Notes: a model not told the origin generated them from the sequence alone. Shown: positions 1 through 7,006, numbered from the stretch's first letter. The stretch is DNA of 64,000 nucleotides from Bacteroidaceae bacterium (GCA_011959205.1 BLLV01000120.1:1-64000); one strand, 5' to 3'. Numbers and translations: made by a program.

Positions 1-50
1 CCGACGAATAGAGAGGTGTAGATCTCGGTGGTCGCCGTATCATTAAAAAA
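1..50. other. Illumina Nextera adapter carried into the assembly
   Basis: Bases 16-44 equal the reverse complement of the 29-nt Illumina P5 adapter (contains GTGTAGATCTCGGTGG). Bases 8-15 (ATAGAGAG) are the reverse complement of CTCTCTAT, the Nextera i5 index I know as S502/N502. Bases 1-7 (CCGACGA) are the last seven bases of the reverse-complemented Nextera read-1 transposon end. A run of A follows at 45-50, typical of reading past the end of a fragment. This is library sequence at a contig edge and not part of the organism. Confidence 0.97.
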
Positions 51-270
51 GCTGACTCTCGACAAAACAAGCCACAATAAGCCTATATTTTCATACTACT
101 TTGACAATACTTTCTACGAATAGAGCAGCGCCTTGTCACGGCTCTTTCATTTAAAAAATAGACGAATATTGAAAATAATTCTTATTTTATCGAGCAAAAT
201 CGGTAAATTTGCGCACAGCGATGCCGAAGCACCGCTTTCGGTGTTTCTTTTCAGAAGGATAAACAAGGGG

Positions 271-507
271 AACCTACGTCATAAACTTAGCGACATCATT
301 GTGCTGATAATACTTGGGCGTTTGTCCAAATGCGTAGGGCGTACGGAAATAATCGATTTGGGCGTCACAATCTCTTGATGACAGAGTTTATTGTCATTAT
401 CCAAAAGGAATTCAATCCCCAAAACGAATCTGACATAATCAGTATTGACGGAAAAGCCGAAAGAGGTACAGTCCGGGAAAACGGACGCAATCCGGATATT
501 GATTAAG
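271..507 (+). pseudogene. ISAs1-family transposase remnant (frameshifted, internally deleted)
   Basis: Two short reading frames resemble an ISAs1-type transposase. The first, about 271-360, encodes a stretch ending in LSDIIVLIILGRL and GRTEIIDLG, the usual N-terminal region. From 360 the frame must shift by one base (GATTTGGGCGT where an intact copy would read GATTTTGGGCGT) to continue as RHNL. It then jumps directly to a piece with IDGKAERGTVRENGRNPDI, the region around the first catalytic Asp, and stops at 505-507. The sequence normally between these blocks and the whole C-terminal half are missing. It sits between the adapter-marked contig edge and the toxin-like gene, so it is probably the scar of an old insertion. 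Family assignment is from memory of the conserved motifs. Confidence 0.7.
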
Positions 508-632
508 CGGAATGGCTTTCTTGATAAAGCTAAAGCTCCCTTAATTCTCCATTCTTTGCACAGAATTTCAAAAAATGTGCTATTCTTCATCACTTTTATC
601 TCTTTTCGAGAACAAAGATTGGAAATAATCGT

Positions 633-640
633 TAACTTTG
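633..640 (+). promoter_or_regulatory. -7 promoter element for the zeta-toxin gene pair
   Basis: TAACTTTG matches the Bacteroidota -7 consensus TAnnTTTG, 31 bases before the ATG at 672. No convincing TTG -33 element lies 19-20 bases upstream. Confidence 0.55.
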
Positions 641-671
641 CCCCCAATAACAGAATATAGAAAAGGAGTTA

Positions 672-1247
672 ATGTCTAAGCTTTATATAATAGCGGGGTG
701 TAACGGCGCTGGTAAGACGACAGCTTCGTACACAGTATTACCCGAAATTTTAGAGTGCCGCGAATTTGTCAATGCCGATGAAATCGCTAAGGGACTTTCT
801 CCTTTTAACCCCTCAAGTGTAGCTATCGAAGCCGGACGACTGATGCTGAAACGCATCGGGGAGTTACTGTCGGCAGGAGTCAGTTTTTCTGTTGAAACCA
901 CCTTGTCCACCCGTTCTTATATCAACCTTATCCGGCAGGCGCAAAATCAAGGATACAGCGTCAGCCTTATTTATTTTTGGCTGAATTCGCCTGAGCTGGC
1001 TATAGAGCGAGTGAAACAACGTGTTGCCAATGGAGGACACGATGTGCCTGCTTCCATCATCCGTCGCCGTTATCGTTCGGGGTTGGAAAACTTTTTCCGT
1101 ATTTATATGCCTTGTGTGGATTATTGGATGCTTGCGGACAATAGCTGCACACCGCGTGTTATTGTGGCGGACGCTTTCCGCTTGGGAGATGAAGCCCATA
1201 TCTATAATCAAGAACTTTTTACTAAAATCAGAAACTATGTCAACTGA
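672..1247 (+). CDS. Zeta-toxin-like P-loop kinase
   Basis: This 191-residue protein begins with a P-loop, GCNGAGKTT at residues 9-17, followed by NADEIAKGLSP and VETTLS, the arrangement of the zeta toxin / small P-loop kinase family. Known zeta toxins phosphorylate UDP-N-acetyl sugars and block cell-wall synthesis; whether this one does is not shown by the sequence. Bacteroides genomes often carry such 'AAA/zeta' proteins beside a small partner, as here: the next gene overlaps its end by 11 bases. The ATG at 672 follows an AAAGGAG-like stretch and lies 31 bases after a -7 element. The location beside IS debris at a contig edge suggests an accessory module. It could also be a stand-alone nucleotide or sugar kinase. 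Confidence 0.8.
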   Translation: MSKLYIIAGCNGAGKTTASYTVLPEILECREFVNADEIAKGLSPFNPSSVAIEAGRLMLKRIGELLSAGVSFSVETTLSTRSYINLIRQAQNQGYSVSLIYFWLNSPELAIERVKQRVANGGHDVPASIIRRRYRSGLENFFRIYMPCVDYWMLADNSCTPRVIVADAFRLGDEAHIYNQELFTKIRNYVN

Positions 1248-1482
1248 AGAAGAATATAAGGAATTAAGTGCAAAGTTGCGTTATGGTTTGGAATTGGCTG
1301 AACAGCGGTTGATTGAGGAGACTGCACGGCGCGAAGGAACATTGTGCTATGGCTGTCCTGATGGAAAAGTGGTGCGGGTGTCGGCAACCGAACTTTTAAA
1401 GCTTCGTCAGTCTGGTGAAAACAACGCCACATCTGTAGCAGTTTGTGGCTGCTCTGAGATGGAGAGCGGATGGGATTGTTGA
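1237..1482 (+). CDS. Small Cys-rich partner of the zeta-like kinase (possible antitoxin)
   Basis: The 81-residue product starts at the ATG at 1237, inside the last codons of the kinase gene, so the two are translationally coupled. The N-terminal half is a charged, probably helical stretch (about residues 3-30, rich in Glu, Leu and Arg). The C-terminal half holds CYGC, VCGCS and a final WDC, five cysteines that could bind a metal. I recognise no named domain. The overlap and small size fit an antitoxin or regulator for the kinase, but classical epsilon antitoxins are upstream of zeta and look different, so this role is inference. Starting further upstream (1021) would read through most of the kinase gene out of frame and is unlikely. 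Confidence 0.7.
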   Translation: MSTEEEYKELSAKLRYGLELAEQRLIEETARREGTLCYGCPDGKVVRVSATELLKLRQSGENNATSVAVCGCSEMESGWDC

Positions 1483-1506
1483 ATATAATATGAATAGCTG
1501 TATATG

Positions 1507-1543
1507 CATAGGGAAGAATCGGAATTTCTTCCCTATGTTTTTT
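1507..1543 (+). terminator. Intrinsic terminator after the zeta pair
   Basis: A 12-bp perfect stem (CATAGGGAAGAA 1507-1518 with TTCTTCCCTATG 1526-1537) is followed by six T. Confidence 0.9.
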
Positions 1544-1622
1544 AGTCCGTTATTCGAAGTCTAGATGTGGTTATATCAGCCTTTTGTATGCGAAAAGCGG
1601 GAGGAAAAAATATCTTAATTTG

Positions 1623-1653
1623 TTTGTCAGTTCAAAGAAAAGCCGTACCTTTG
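1623..1653 (+). promoter_or_regulatory. Promoter of rplM-rpsI
   Basis: TTTG (1623-1626) and TACCTTTG (1646-1653) are separated by 19 bases, an ideal match to the Bacteroidota -33/-7 promoter. Transcription should start near 1660, leaving a leader of about 120 nt before rplM. Confidence 0.85.
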
Positions 1654-1659
1654 CAAGCC

Positions 1660-1783
1660 GATTATTATCAAAAGTTTATAAAGGATTAATTCTTAGCGTG
1701 TTAATAGTTCTTTGTCCGGGAACGGTTAGAAGCGCTGGGAAGAATTGTTTTTTAGTAGTTAACATTTAAAAAAGAATTTAAGA
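1660..1783 (+). promoter_or_regulatory. Structured 5' leader of rplM, probable L13 (Bacteroidia-type) ribosomal-protein leader
   Basis: The leader can fold with an outer stem, TTCTT-AGCG (1690-1698) pairing with CGCT and AAGAA (1733-1744, with a small bulge), enclosing a GTTC/GAAC hairpin around 1707-1724. A Bacteroidia-specific L13 leader motif has been described from comparative genomics, and position, length and gene fit it. I infer that free L13 binds here to repress its own operon; the match to the published model was not computed. Confidence 0.6.
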
Positions 1784-2245
1784 GTGGATACTTTAAGTTA
1801 CAAGACCATTTCTGCAAACAAAGAGACAGCTCATAAAGAATGGGTTGTTGTCGATGCAACCGATCAGGTCGTAGGCCGTCTCGGTTCGAAAGTTGCGAAA
1901 CTGTTGAGAGGAAAGTACAAACCAAACTTTACCCCTCATGCTGACTGCGGTGATAATGTTATTATCATTAATGCAGACAAAGTGAAATTTACCGGAAACA
2001 AGTGGAACGACAAGGTTTACTTGCGCTATACAGGTTATCCCGGTGGCCAGAGAGAAATGACTCCTGCCCAGTTGATGAAGAAACCTAACGGTGAAGAAAA
2101 ACTGTTGAAAAAAGTAGTAAAAGGTATGCTTCCTAAAAATCGTTTGGGAGCACAGTTGCTGGGCAATTTGTATGTTTACGCTGGTAGTGAACACAAACAC
2201 GAAGCTCAGACTCCGAAATCAATTGATATAAACTCACTTAAATAA
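1784..2245 (+). CDS. rplM: 50S ribosomal protein L13 (uL13)
   Basis: The 153-residue protein is a full-length L13 of the Bacteroides type: it carries KEWVVVDATDQVVGRLGS, the PNFTPHADCGD block, YTGYPGG and the KGMLPKN motif. L13 is an early assembly protein of the large ribosomal subunit. The start is a GTG at 1784, chosen because the product then begins MDTLSYKTISAN as in other Bacteroides L13 proteins and no ATG is available in register. It is the first gene of a ribosomal cluster and is followed six bases later by rpsI, the universal L13-S9 pair. Confidence 0.97.
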   Translation: MDTLSYKTISANKETAHKEWVVVDATDQVVGRLGSKVAKLLRGKYKPNFTPHADCGDNVIIINADKVKFTGNKWNDKVYLRYTGYPGGQREMTPAQLMKKPNGEEKLLKKVVKGMLPKNRLGAQLLGNLYVYAGSEHKHEAQTPKSIDINSLK

Positions 2246-2251
2246 TAAAGA

Positions 2252-2638
2252 ATGGAAGTAGTAAATGCATTAGGCAGACGTAAACGCGCCGTAGCACGCG
2301 TGTTCGTAAGCGAAGGTACAGGAAAGATTACTATTAACAAGAGAGACCTTGCACAGTACTTTCCATCAACTATTCTTCAGTATGTAGTAAAACAGCCTTT
2401 GAACAAGTTGGAGGTTGCTGAAAAATATGATATCAAAGTAAACCTTTACGGTGGTGGTTTTACAGGTCAGTCACAGGCCTTGCGTTTGGCTATCGCTCGT
2501 GCGCTGGTTAAAATCAACCCTGAAGACAAAGCAACTCTTCGTTCGGAAGGCTTCATGACACGTGATTCTCGTTCTGTAGAACGTAAGAAACCGGGTCAGC
2601 CGAAAGCACGTCGTAGATTCCAGTTCAGTAAACGTTAA
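2252..2638 (+). CDS. rpsI: 30S ribosomal protein S9 (uS9)
   Basis: The 128-residue product has the S9 hallmarks: the N-terminal ALGRRKRAVARV, GGGFTGQSQALRLAIARAL in the middle, and the basic C-terminal tail ending FQFSKR, which in ribosomes reaches the P-site tRNA. It lies immediately downstream of rplM in the same transcript. About 130 bases of structured non-coding sequence separate it from rpsB. Confidence 0.97.
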   Translation: MEVVNALGRRKRAVARVFVSEGTGKITINKRDLAQYFPSTILQYVVKQPLNKLEVAEKYDIKVNLYGGGFTGQSQALRLAIARALVKINPEDKATLRSEGFMTRDSRSVERKKPGQPKARRRFQFSKR

Positions 2639-2655
2639 TATCCGGTTTTACTTGG

Positions 2656-2723
2656 AACTGGTTAAAAAGCGTTTAGTATCTAAACCAGCGGGACTCTACT
2701 TGGTAGCAGACTACCCGATGGTT
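2656..2723 (+). promoter_or_regulatory. Structured rpsI-rpsB intergenic region with alternative pairings (candidate S2 leader)
   Basis: Three helices are visible. CTGGTT (2657-2662) can pair with AACCAG (2683-2688). GTTTAG (2671-2676) pairs with CTAAAC (2680-2685) over a TAT loop. AACCA (2683-2687) plus CGGG (2689-2692) pairs with CCCG (2714-2717) plus TGGTT (2719-2723). The 2683-2688 strand is shared by all three, so the structures exclude one another. No clear TAnnTTTG lies in the gap, so this is probably an internal control region of a common transcript. A role in S2 autoregulation is inference. Confidence 0.5.
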
Positions 2724-2770
2724 GGTTGAGATAAACAAAAAAGAAAGTAAACGATTTAAAGAATAACAAA

Positions 2771-3610
2771 ATGTCTAGAACTAATTTCGATACATTATTG
2801 GAAGCCGGTTGCCACTTCGGACACCTTAAAAGAAAGTGGAACCCTTCAATGGCTCCTTATATTTTCATGGAACGCAATGGTATCCATATCATTGACCTCC
2901 ATAAAACTGTTGCTAAAGTAGATGAAGCTGCTGACGCACTGAAACAAATCGCAAAATCAGGTAAGAAAGTCCTGTTTGTTGCTACTAAGAAACAAGCTAA
3001 ACAAGTAGTAGCTGAGAAAGCTGCTTCTGTAAATATGCCTTATGTAATCGAGCGTTGGCCGGGTGGTATGTTGACTAACTTCCCGACTATCCGTAAGGCT
3101 GTGAAGAAAATGGCTACTATCGATAAGTTGACCAACGATGGTACTTATTCAAACCTTTCCAAGAGAGAGGTTCTGCAAATCTCTCGTCAGCGTGCTAAAT
3201 TGGAAAAGAACTTAGGTTCTATCGCTGATTTGACTCGTCTGCCGTCAGCACTGTTCGTTATCGACGTGTTGAAAGAAAACATTGCAGTTCGTGAAGCCAA
3301 CCGTCTGGGTATTCCTGTATTTGCTATCGTTGATACAAATTCAGATCCTTCAAACGTGGATTTCGTGATCCCTGCAAATGATGACGCTACTAAGTCTGTA
3401 GAAGTAATTCTGGACGCTTGCTGCGGTGCTATCGCTGAAGGTTTGGAAGAAAGAAAAGCTGAAAAAGTAGATATGGAAGCTGCCGGTGAAAATGCTCCTA
3501 AGGGTGCTGGTAAGAAGAAAAATACCAAGGCTCGTATGGATAAAGCCGAAGAAGAAGCTATCAATGCTGCTAAGGCTGCCGCTTTCTTGAAAGAAGACGA
3601 AGAAGCTTAA
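2771..3610 (+). CDS. rpsB: 30S ribosomal protein S2 (uS2)
   Basis: The 279-residue protein starts MSRTNFDTLLEAGCHFGHLKRKWNP, has IERWPGGMLTNFPTIR and ends the core with VIPANDDATKSVEVI, all diagnostic of S2. After about residue 225 there is a long acidic/basic and Ala-rich extension (KKKNTKARMDKAEEEAINAAK) typical of Bacteroidales S2. The protein binds late on the small subunit near the anti-Shine-Dalgarno end of 16S rRNA. It is paired with tsf downstream, as in most bacteria, but here the gap of 132 bases contains an inverted repeat. Confidence 0.97.
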   Translation: MSRTNFDTLLEAGCHFGHLKRKWNPSMAPYIFMERNGIHIIDLHKTVAKVDEAADALKQIAKSGKKVLFVATKKQAKQVVAEKAASVNMPYVIERWPGGMLTNFPTIRKAVKKMATIDKLTNDGTYSNLSKREVLQISRQRAKLEKNLGSIADLTRLPSALFVIDVLKENIAVREANRLGIPVFAIVDTNSDPSNVDFVIPANDDATKSVEVILDACCGAIAEGLEERKAEKVDMEAAGENAPKGAGKKKNTKARMDKAEEEAINAAKAAAFLKEDEEA

Positions 3611-3626
3611 TAGTATAAATTGAGAG

Positions 3627-3696
3627 TTGAGAATTGAAAATTGGGAAAGAGGCAGATTATGCTGTTAATTCTCAATTCTCAATTTTCAATTCTCAA
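3627..3696. repeat. AT-rich inverted repeat between rpsB and tsf
   Basis: TTGAGAATTGAAAATTG (3627-3643) is perfectly repeated in inverted form at 3680-3696 (17 bp), and both arms extend into degenerate TTGAGA/TCTCAATT iterations. No T-run follows. It looks like a small dispersed intergenic repeat of the kind seen in Bacteroides genomes, or an mRNA hairpin that tunes tsf relative to rpsB. Confidence 0.8.
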
Positions 3697-3742
3697 TTCT
3701 GTTTTAAAGATATTACTAACAATTAAAAAATAAAGGAATATT

Positions 3743-4732
3743 ATGGCTGTAACTATGGCTGAGATAACCAAGCTTCGTAAGATTAGTGGAGCTGGTATGA
3801 TGGATTGCAAAAACGCTTTGACTGAAGCAAACGGCGATATTGATAAAGCAATGGAAATTATCCGTAAAAAAGGACAGGCTGTCGCTGCAAAACGTTCTGA
3901 TCGTGAGGCTGCCGAAGGTTGTGTGCTGGCAAAGAAAGATGGCGAATTCGCTGCTATCATCGCTTTGAAATGCGAAACAGACTTCGTTGCTAAGAATGCT
4001 GATTTCGTAGCTTTGACTCAAGCTATCCTGGATGCTGCTGTTGCCAACAGATGTAAGACTCTGGAAGAGGTAAAGGCGTTGCCTATGGGTAACGGTACTG
4101 TACAAGATGCAGTGACAGACCGTAGCGGTATCACGGGTGAGAAAATGGAATTGGATGGTTACAACGTGGTTGAAGGTGCTTATACTTCTATTTATAACCA
4201 CCAGGGAAACAACCAGCTTTGTACGATCGTTGCTATGAATAAGGAAGCTGAAGCTGCCGCTCACGGAGTTGCCATGCAGATTGCCGCTATGAATCCTATT
4301 GCAATTGATGAAGCCGGTGTTCCTGAATCTGTAAAAGAAGCTGAAATACAGGTGGCTATTGACAAGACTAAGAAAGAACAAGTAGACAAGGCTGTTGAAG
4401 TTGCTTTGAAGAAGGCTGGTATCAACCCTGCACATGTGGATAGCGAAGAACACATGGAAAGTAACAAGGCTAAGGGCTGGATCACTGACGAAGATATTGC
4501 CAAGGCTAAAGAAATTATTGCTACTGTTTCTGCTGAAAAAGCTGCCAACTTGCCGCAACAGATGATTGAAAATATTGCTAAAGGTCGTTTGGGTAAGTTC
4601 TTGAAAGAAGTTTGCTTGCTGAACCAAGAGGATATCATGGATGGTAAGAAGACTGTAAAAGAAGTGTTGAAGGAAGCTGATCCTGAATTGCAGATCGTTG
4701 CTTTCAAACGTTTCACTTTGCGTGCTGAATAA
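3743..4732 (+). CDS. tsf: Elongation factor Ts
   Basis: The 329-residue product is a full-length EF-Ts, the guanine-nucleotide exchange factor for EF-Tu. The N-terminal UBA-like module has ITKLRKISGAGMMDCKNAL, and the EF-Tu-contacting TDFVA motif appears as CETDFVAKNADF near residues 79-90. The C-terminal KEVCLLNQ and the ending FKRFTLRAE match Bacteroides EF-Ts. The ATG at 3743 gives MAVTMAEITK; the next ATG (3755) is a possible alternative. A strong terminator follows the gene and closes the ribosomal cluster. Confidence 0.97.
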   Translation: MAVTMAEITKLRKISGAGMMDCKNALTEANGDIDKAMEIIRKKGQAVAAKRSDREAAEGCVLAKKDGEFAAIIALKCETDFVAKNADFVALTQAILDAAVANRCKTLEEVKALPMGNGTVQDAVTDRSGITGEKMELDGYNVVEGAYTSIYNHQGNNQLCTIVAMNKEAEAAAHGVAMQIAAMNPIAIDEAGVPESVKEAEIQVAIDKTKKEQVDKAVEVALKKAGINPAHVDSEEHMESNKAKGWITDEDIAKAKEIIATVSAEKAANLPQQMIENIAKGRLGKFLKEVCLLNQEDIMDGKKTVKEVLKEADPELQIVAFKRFTLRAE

Positions 4733-4753
4733 AATTTCCGCAATGATAGAATG

Positions 4754-4785
4754 AAGGGACTGTGTGGCAACAGTCCCTTTCTTTT
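4754..4785. terminator. Bidirectional terminator between tsf and the SUI1 gene
   Basis: A 10-bp stem, AAGGGACTGT (4754-4763) with ACAGTCCCTT (4770-4779), is followed by TCTTTTT on the plus strand. It serves tsf and lies just past the stop of the convergent SUI1 gene. Confidence 0.85.
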
Positions 4786-4792
4786 TCCTGAT

Positions 4793-5131
4793 TTATTTGG
4801 TCTGGCTATATCCTTCCGCTCTCAACAACTCGATGACCCGTTGCTTGAATTCTCCTTGGATAAGGATTTCCCCGTCTTTGACTGAACCGCCTACTCCACA
4901 TTTGGTTTTCAACAATTTACCCAACTCTTTCAAGGCGTCTTCTGTGCCGATGAATCCGTTGATTAATGTCACAGTTTTGCCACCCCGTCCTTTTTTTTCT
5001 ATATTGACACGGAGCTTTTGTTGTTTTTTATCTAATGTCTCAGCCTCTTCCTCTTCAACGTTTTCATACTTGAAATCAGGATTTGTGGAATAAACCACAT
5101 TCAAACGTTCTTTCCAATCGTTATTTTTCAT
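4793..5131 (-). CDS. SUI1/eIF1-family translation initiation factor (YciH-like)
   Basis: The 112-residue protein contains a C-terminal SUI1 domain (about residues 40-110), with KGRGGKTVTLINGF, LLKTKCGVGGSVKDGEI and IQGEFKQRVIELL, equivalent to bacterial YciH and eukaryotic eIF1. In Escherichia coli YciH influences start-codon selection; its role in Bacteroidota is not well defined. The N-terminal 40 residues are acidic and variable. I chose the ATG at 5131 (MKNNDWKERL); an ATG nine codons upstream exists but adds a non-conserved stretch. It is a single-gene unit convergent with tsf. Confidence 0.88.
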   Translation of the reverse strand: MKNNDWKERLNVVYSTNPDFKYENVEEEEAETLDKKQQKLRVNIEKKGRGGKTVTLINGFIGTEDALKELGKLLKTKCGVGGSVKDGEILIQGEFKQRVIELLRAEGYSQTK

Positions 5132-5207
5132 GTGAATTTTGCTTAAATGAATACTCAAAGATAAGACTTTTTTTATACTCTACCCGTCAATGTAACAAAT
5201 AAAAGTG

Positions 5208-5215
5208 TACTTTTG
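5208..5215 (+). promoter_or_regulatory. -7 promoter element of the rex operon
   Basis: TACTTTTG, 34 bases before the rex ATG, matches the TAnnTTTG consensus. I see no Rex-type operator (TTGTGA...TCACAA) nearby. Confidence 0.7.
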
Positions 5216-5248
5216 CAAATTACCTAATGATAATACCTAAAGAAAAAG

Positions 5249-5899
5249 ATGGATATACGTATGCATAAATTCTCGGATAAAGTGCCTGAGCCGACTTTGC
5301 GCAGACTTCCGTGGTATCTTTCGAATGTGAAACTGATGAAAGAGCAGGGAGAAACGTATGTGTCTTCTACCCAAATATCCAAGCAAATCAACGTCGATGC
5401 TTCCCAGATAGCGAAAGATCTTTCTTATGTAAACATATCCGGCCGTACGCGTGTGGGGTATGAGATTGATGCGTTGATAGAGGTGCTGGAGCGTTTTCTG
5501 GGATTTACCAAGATGCATAAAGCTTTCTTGTTTGGTGTTGGTAGTTTGGGAGGTGCTTTGCTGCGCGATTCGGGTCTGCATCATTTCGGATTGGAGATAG
5601 TAGGTGCGTTTGATATTAATCCCGAACTGGTAGGAAGGGAAATAAATGGAATTCCTATTTATCATTCGGATGAATTTGAAATAAAAATGAAGTCCTGTGA
5701 TGTGAATATCGGGGTGCTGACAGTACCCATTAATATAGCACAGGAGATAACAGATAAGATGATAGCGGGTGGCATTAAGGCGGTATGGAACTTTACGCCG
5801 TTCCGTATTCGTGTGCCGGAAAATATTGTGGTGCAGAATACATCGCTTTATGCCCATCTGGCTGTAATGTTTAACAGACTAAATGTAATTCAAGAATAA
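5249..5899 (+). CDS. rex: Redox-sensing transcriptional repressor Rex
   Basis: The 216-residue protein has an N-terminal winged helix (about residues 1-80; PEPTLRRLPWYL, VSSTQISKQINVDASQIAKDLS) and a Rossmann NAD(H)-binding domain with FLFGVGSLGGALL (about residues 92-104) and DINPELVG. Rex senses the NADH/NAD+ ratio and represses fermentative and anaerobic respiratory genes when NAD+ is high. Its C-terminal swapped helix is seen in the final SLYAHLAVMFNRLN. It is first in a three-gene run with the FAH-family gene (4-base gap) and ispF (overlap). The redox regulon is not visible here. Confidence 0.95.
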   Translation: MDIRMHKFSDKVPEPTLRRLPWYLSNVKLMKEQGETYVSSTQISKQINVDASQIAKDLSYVNISGRTRVGYEIDALIEVLERFLGFTKMHKAFLFGVGSLGGALLRDSGLHHFGLEIVGAFDINPELVGREINGIPIYHSDEFEIKMKSCDVNIGVLTVPINIAQEITDKMIAGGIKAVWNFTPFRIRVPENIVVQNTSLYAHLAVMFNRLNVIQE

Positions 5900-5903
5900 T
5901 AAT

Positions 5904-6521
5904 ATGAAGATTATAGCCGTAGGAATGAACTACGTTGCACATTGCCACGAGTTGCATGCTGATGAAAAACTGCCGGAAGAACCGGTTATTTTTATGAAAC
6001 CGGATTCGGCTCTGCTGAAAGACAGCAAGCCGTTTTTTATTCCCGATTTCTCCCGCCAGGTGGATTATGAAACAGAGCTGGTGGTGCGTATTAATCGTTT
6101 GGGAAAGAATATTGCTCCGCGTTTTGCTAGTAGGTATTATGATGCGGTGACGGTAGGAATTGATTTTACGGCGCGTGATCTTCAGCGGCGGTTTCGGGAG
6201 GAAGGCAAGCCTTGGGAACTGTGCAAAGGATTTGACAGCTCGGCTGCTATTGGTGATTTTGTGCCGGCAGACAGATTCAAGGATATACAGAATTTAAGTT
6301 TTCATCTGGATATAGATGGGAAAACGGTGCAGAGAGGTAATACTGCGGATATGTTGTTCAAAGTGGATGAGATAATCGCCTACGTCAGCCGGTTCTTTAC
6401 ATTAAAGATTGGAGATTTGATCTATACAGGAACTCCTGTAGGGGTAGGTCCGGTCAGTATAGGACAGCATTTGGAGGGGTATCTGGAAGGTGAGAAATTA
6501 TTAGATTTTTATGTAAGATGA
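5904..6521 (+). CDS. Fumarylacetoacetate hydrolase (FAH) family protein
   Basis: The 205-residue protein is a single FAH domain: IAVGMNYVAHCHEL at the start, FMKPDSALL, the acidic metal-site motif VDYETELVV, GIDFTARDLQRRFREEGKPWELCKGFDSS (described by its GIDFTARD and CKGFD cores) and IYTGTPVGVGPV near the C-terminus. Relatives act as oxaloacetate decarboxylases/tautomerases, acylpyruvases or 2-hydroxyhepta-2,4-diene-1,7-dioate isomerases; the exact substrate cannot be read from sequence. Placement between rex and ispF gives no metabolic hint, but the 4-base overlap with ispF shows co-transcription. Confidence 0.88.
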   Translation: MKIIAVGMNYVAHCHELHADEKLPEEPVIFMKPDSALLKDSKPFFIPDFSRQVDYETELVVRINRLGKNIAPRFASRYYDAVTVGIDFTARDLQRRFREEGKPWELCKGFDSSAAIGDFVPADRFKDIQNLSFHLDIDGKTVQRGNTADMLFKVDEIIAYVSRFFTLKIGDLIYTGTPVGVGPVSIGQHLEGYLEGEKLLDFYVR

Positions 6522-7000
6522 AAATAAGGGTAGGATTCGGGTTCGATGTGCACCAATTGGTGGCAGGGCGTGAGTTATGGCTCGGAGGAATAAAATTGGA
6601 GCATGAATTGGGATTGCTGGGGCACTCGGATGCCGATGTGTTGATTCATGCCATTTGCGATGCCTTGTTGGGAGCTGCCAATATGCGTGACATAGGTTAT
6701 CATTTCCCTGATACTGCGGGAGAGTTCAAGAACATTGACAGTAAGGTCTTGTTGGCTGAAACGGTGGATCTGATTGCGACGAAAGGGTATAAGGTGGGTA
6801 ATGTGGATGCAACAATCTGTGCCGAGCGTCCCAAGTTGAAAGCACGGATTCCAGAAATGCAGTCGGTGCTTGCCCGCTTGATGAGGGTGGATGTGGATGA
6901 TGTTTCCGTAAAGGCTACCACTACAGAGAAACTTGGGTTCACGGGCAGAGAGGAAGGTATTTCCGCTTACGCCACTGTATTGATAGAGAAAGCGGAATGA
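6518..7000 (+). CDS. ispF: 2-C-methyl-D-erythritol 2,4-cyclodiphosphate synthase
   Basis: The 160-residue protein carries the IspF metal-binding DVHQL near residues 10-14 and the GHSDADVLIHAICDALLGA signature, with the C-terminal KATTTEKLGFTGREEGI. It makes the cyclic diphosphate intermediate of the non-mevalonate isoprenoid pathway; dxr, an earlier step of the same pathway, is in this window at 15394. The start ATG overlaps the previous stop (ATGA). It converges on menA, whose stop lies seven bases away, so the two transcripts overlap at their 3' ends. Confidence 0.96.
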   Translation: MKIRVGFGFDVHQLVAGRELWLGGIKLEHELGLLGHSDADVLIHAICDALLGAANMRDIGYHFPDTAGEFKNIDSKVLLAETVDLIATKGYKVGNVDATICAERPKLKARIPEMQSVLARLMRVDVDDVSVKATTTEKLGFTGREEGISAYATVLIEKAE

Positions 7001-7006
7001 GTTGGG

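Noticed and set aside
279..647. 122-codon open frame on the minus strand
   Set aside because: It is the antisense of the ISAs1 remnant and its downstream sequence, with no promoter or family match.
1584..1769. 61-codon open frame before rplM
   Set aside because: It runs through the rplM promoter and structured leader and has no family resemblance; it would be interrupted by the transcription start.
5237..5857. 206-codon minus-strand frame opposite rex
   Set aside because: It lies wholly antisense to a clearly recognisable Rex gene and its translation resembles no protein family.
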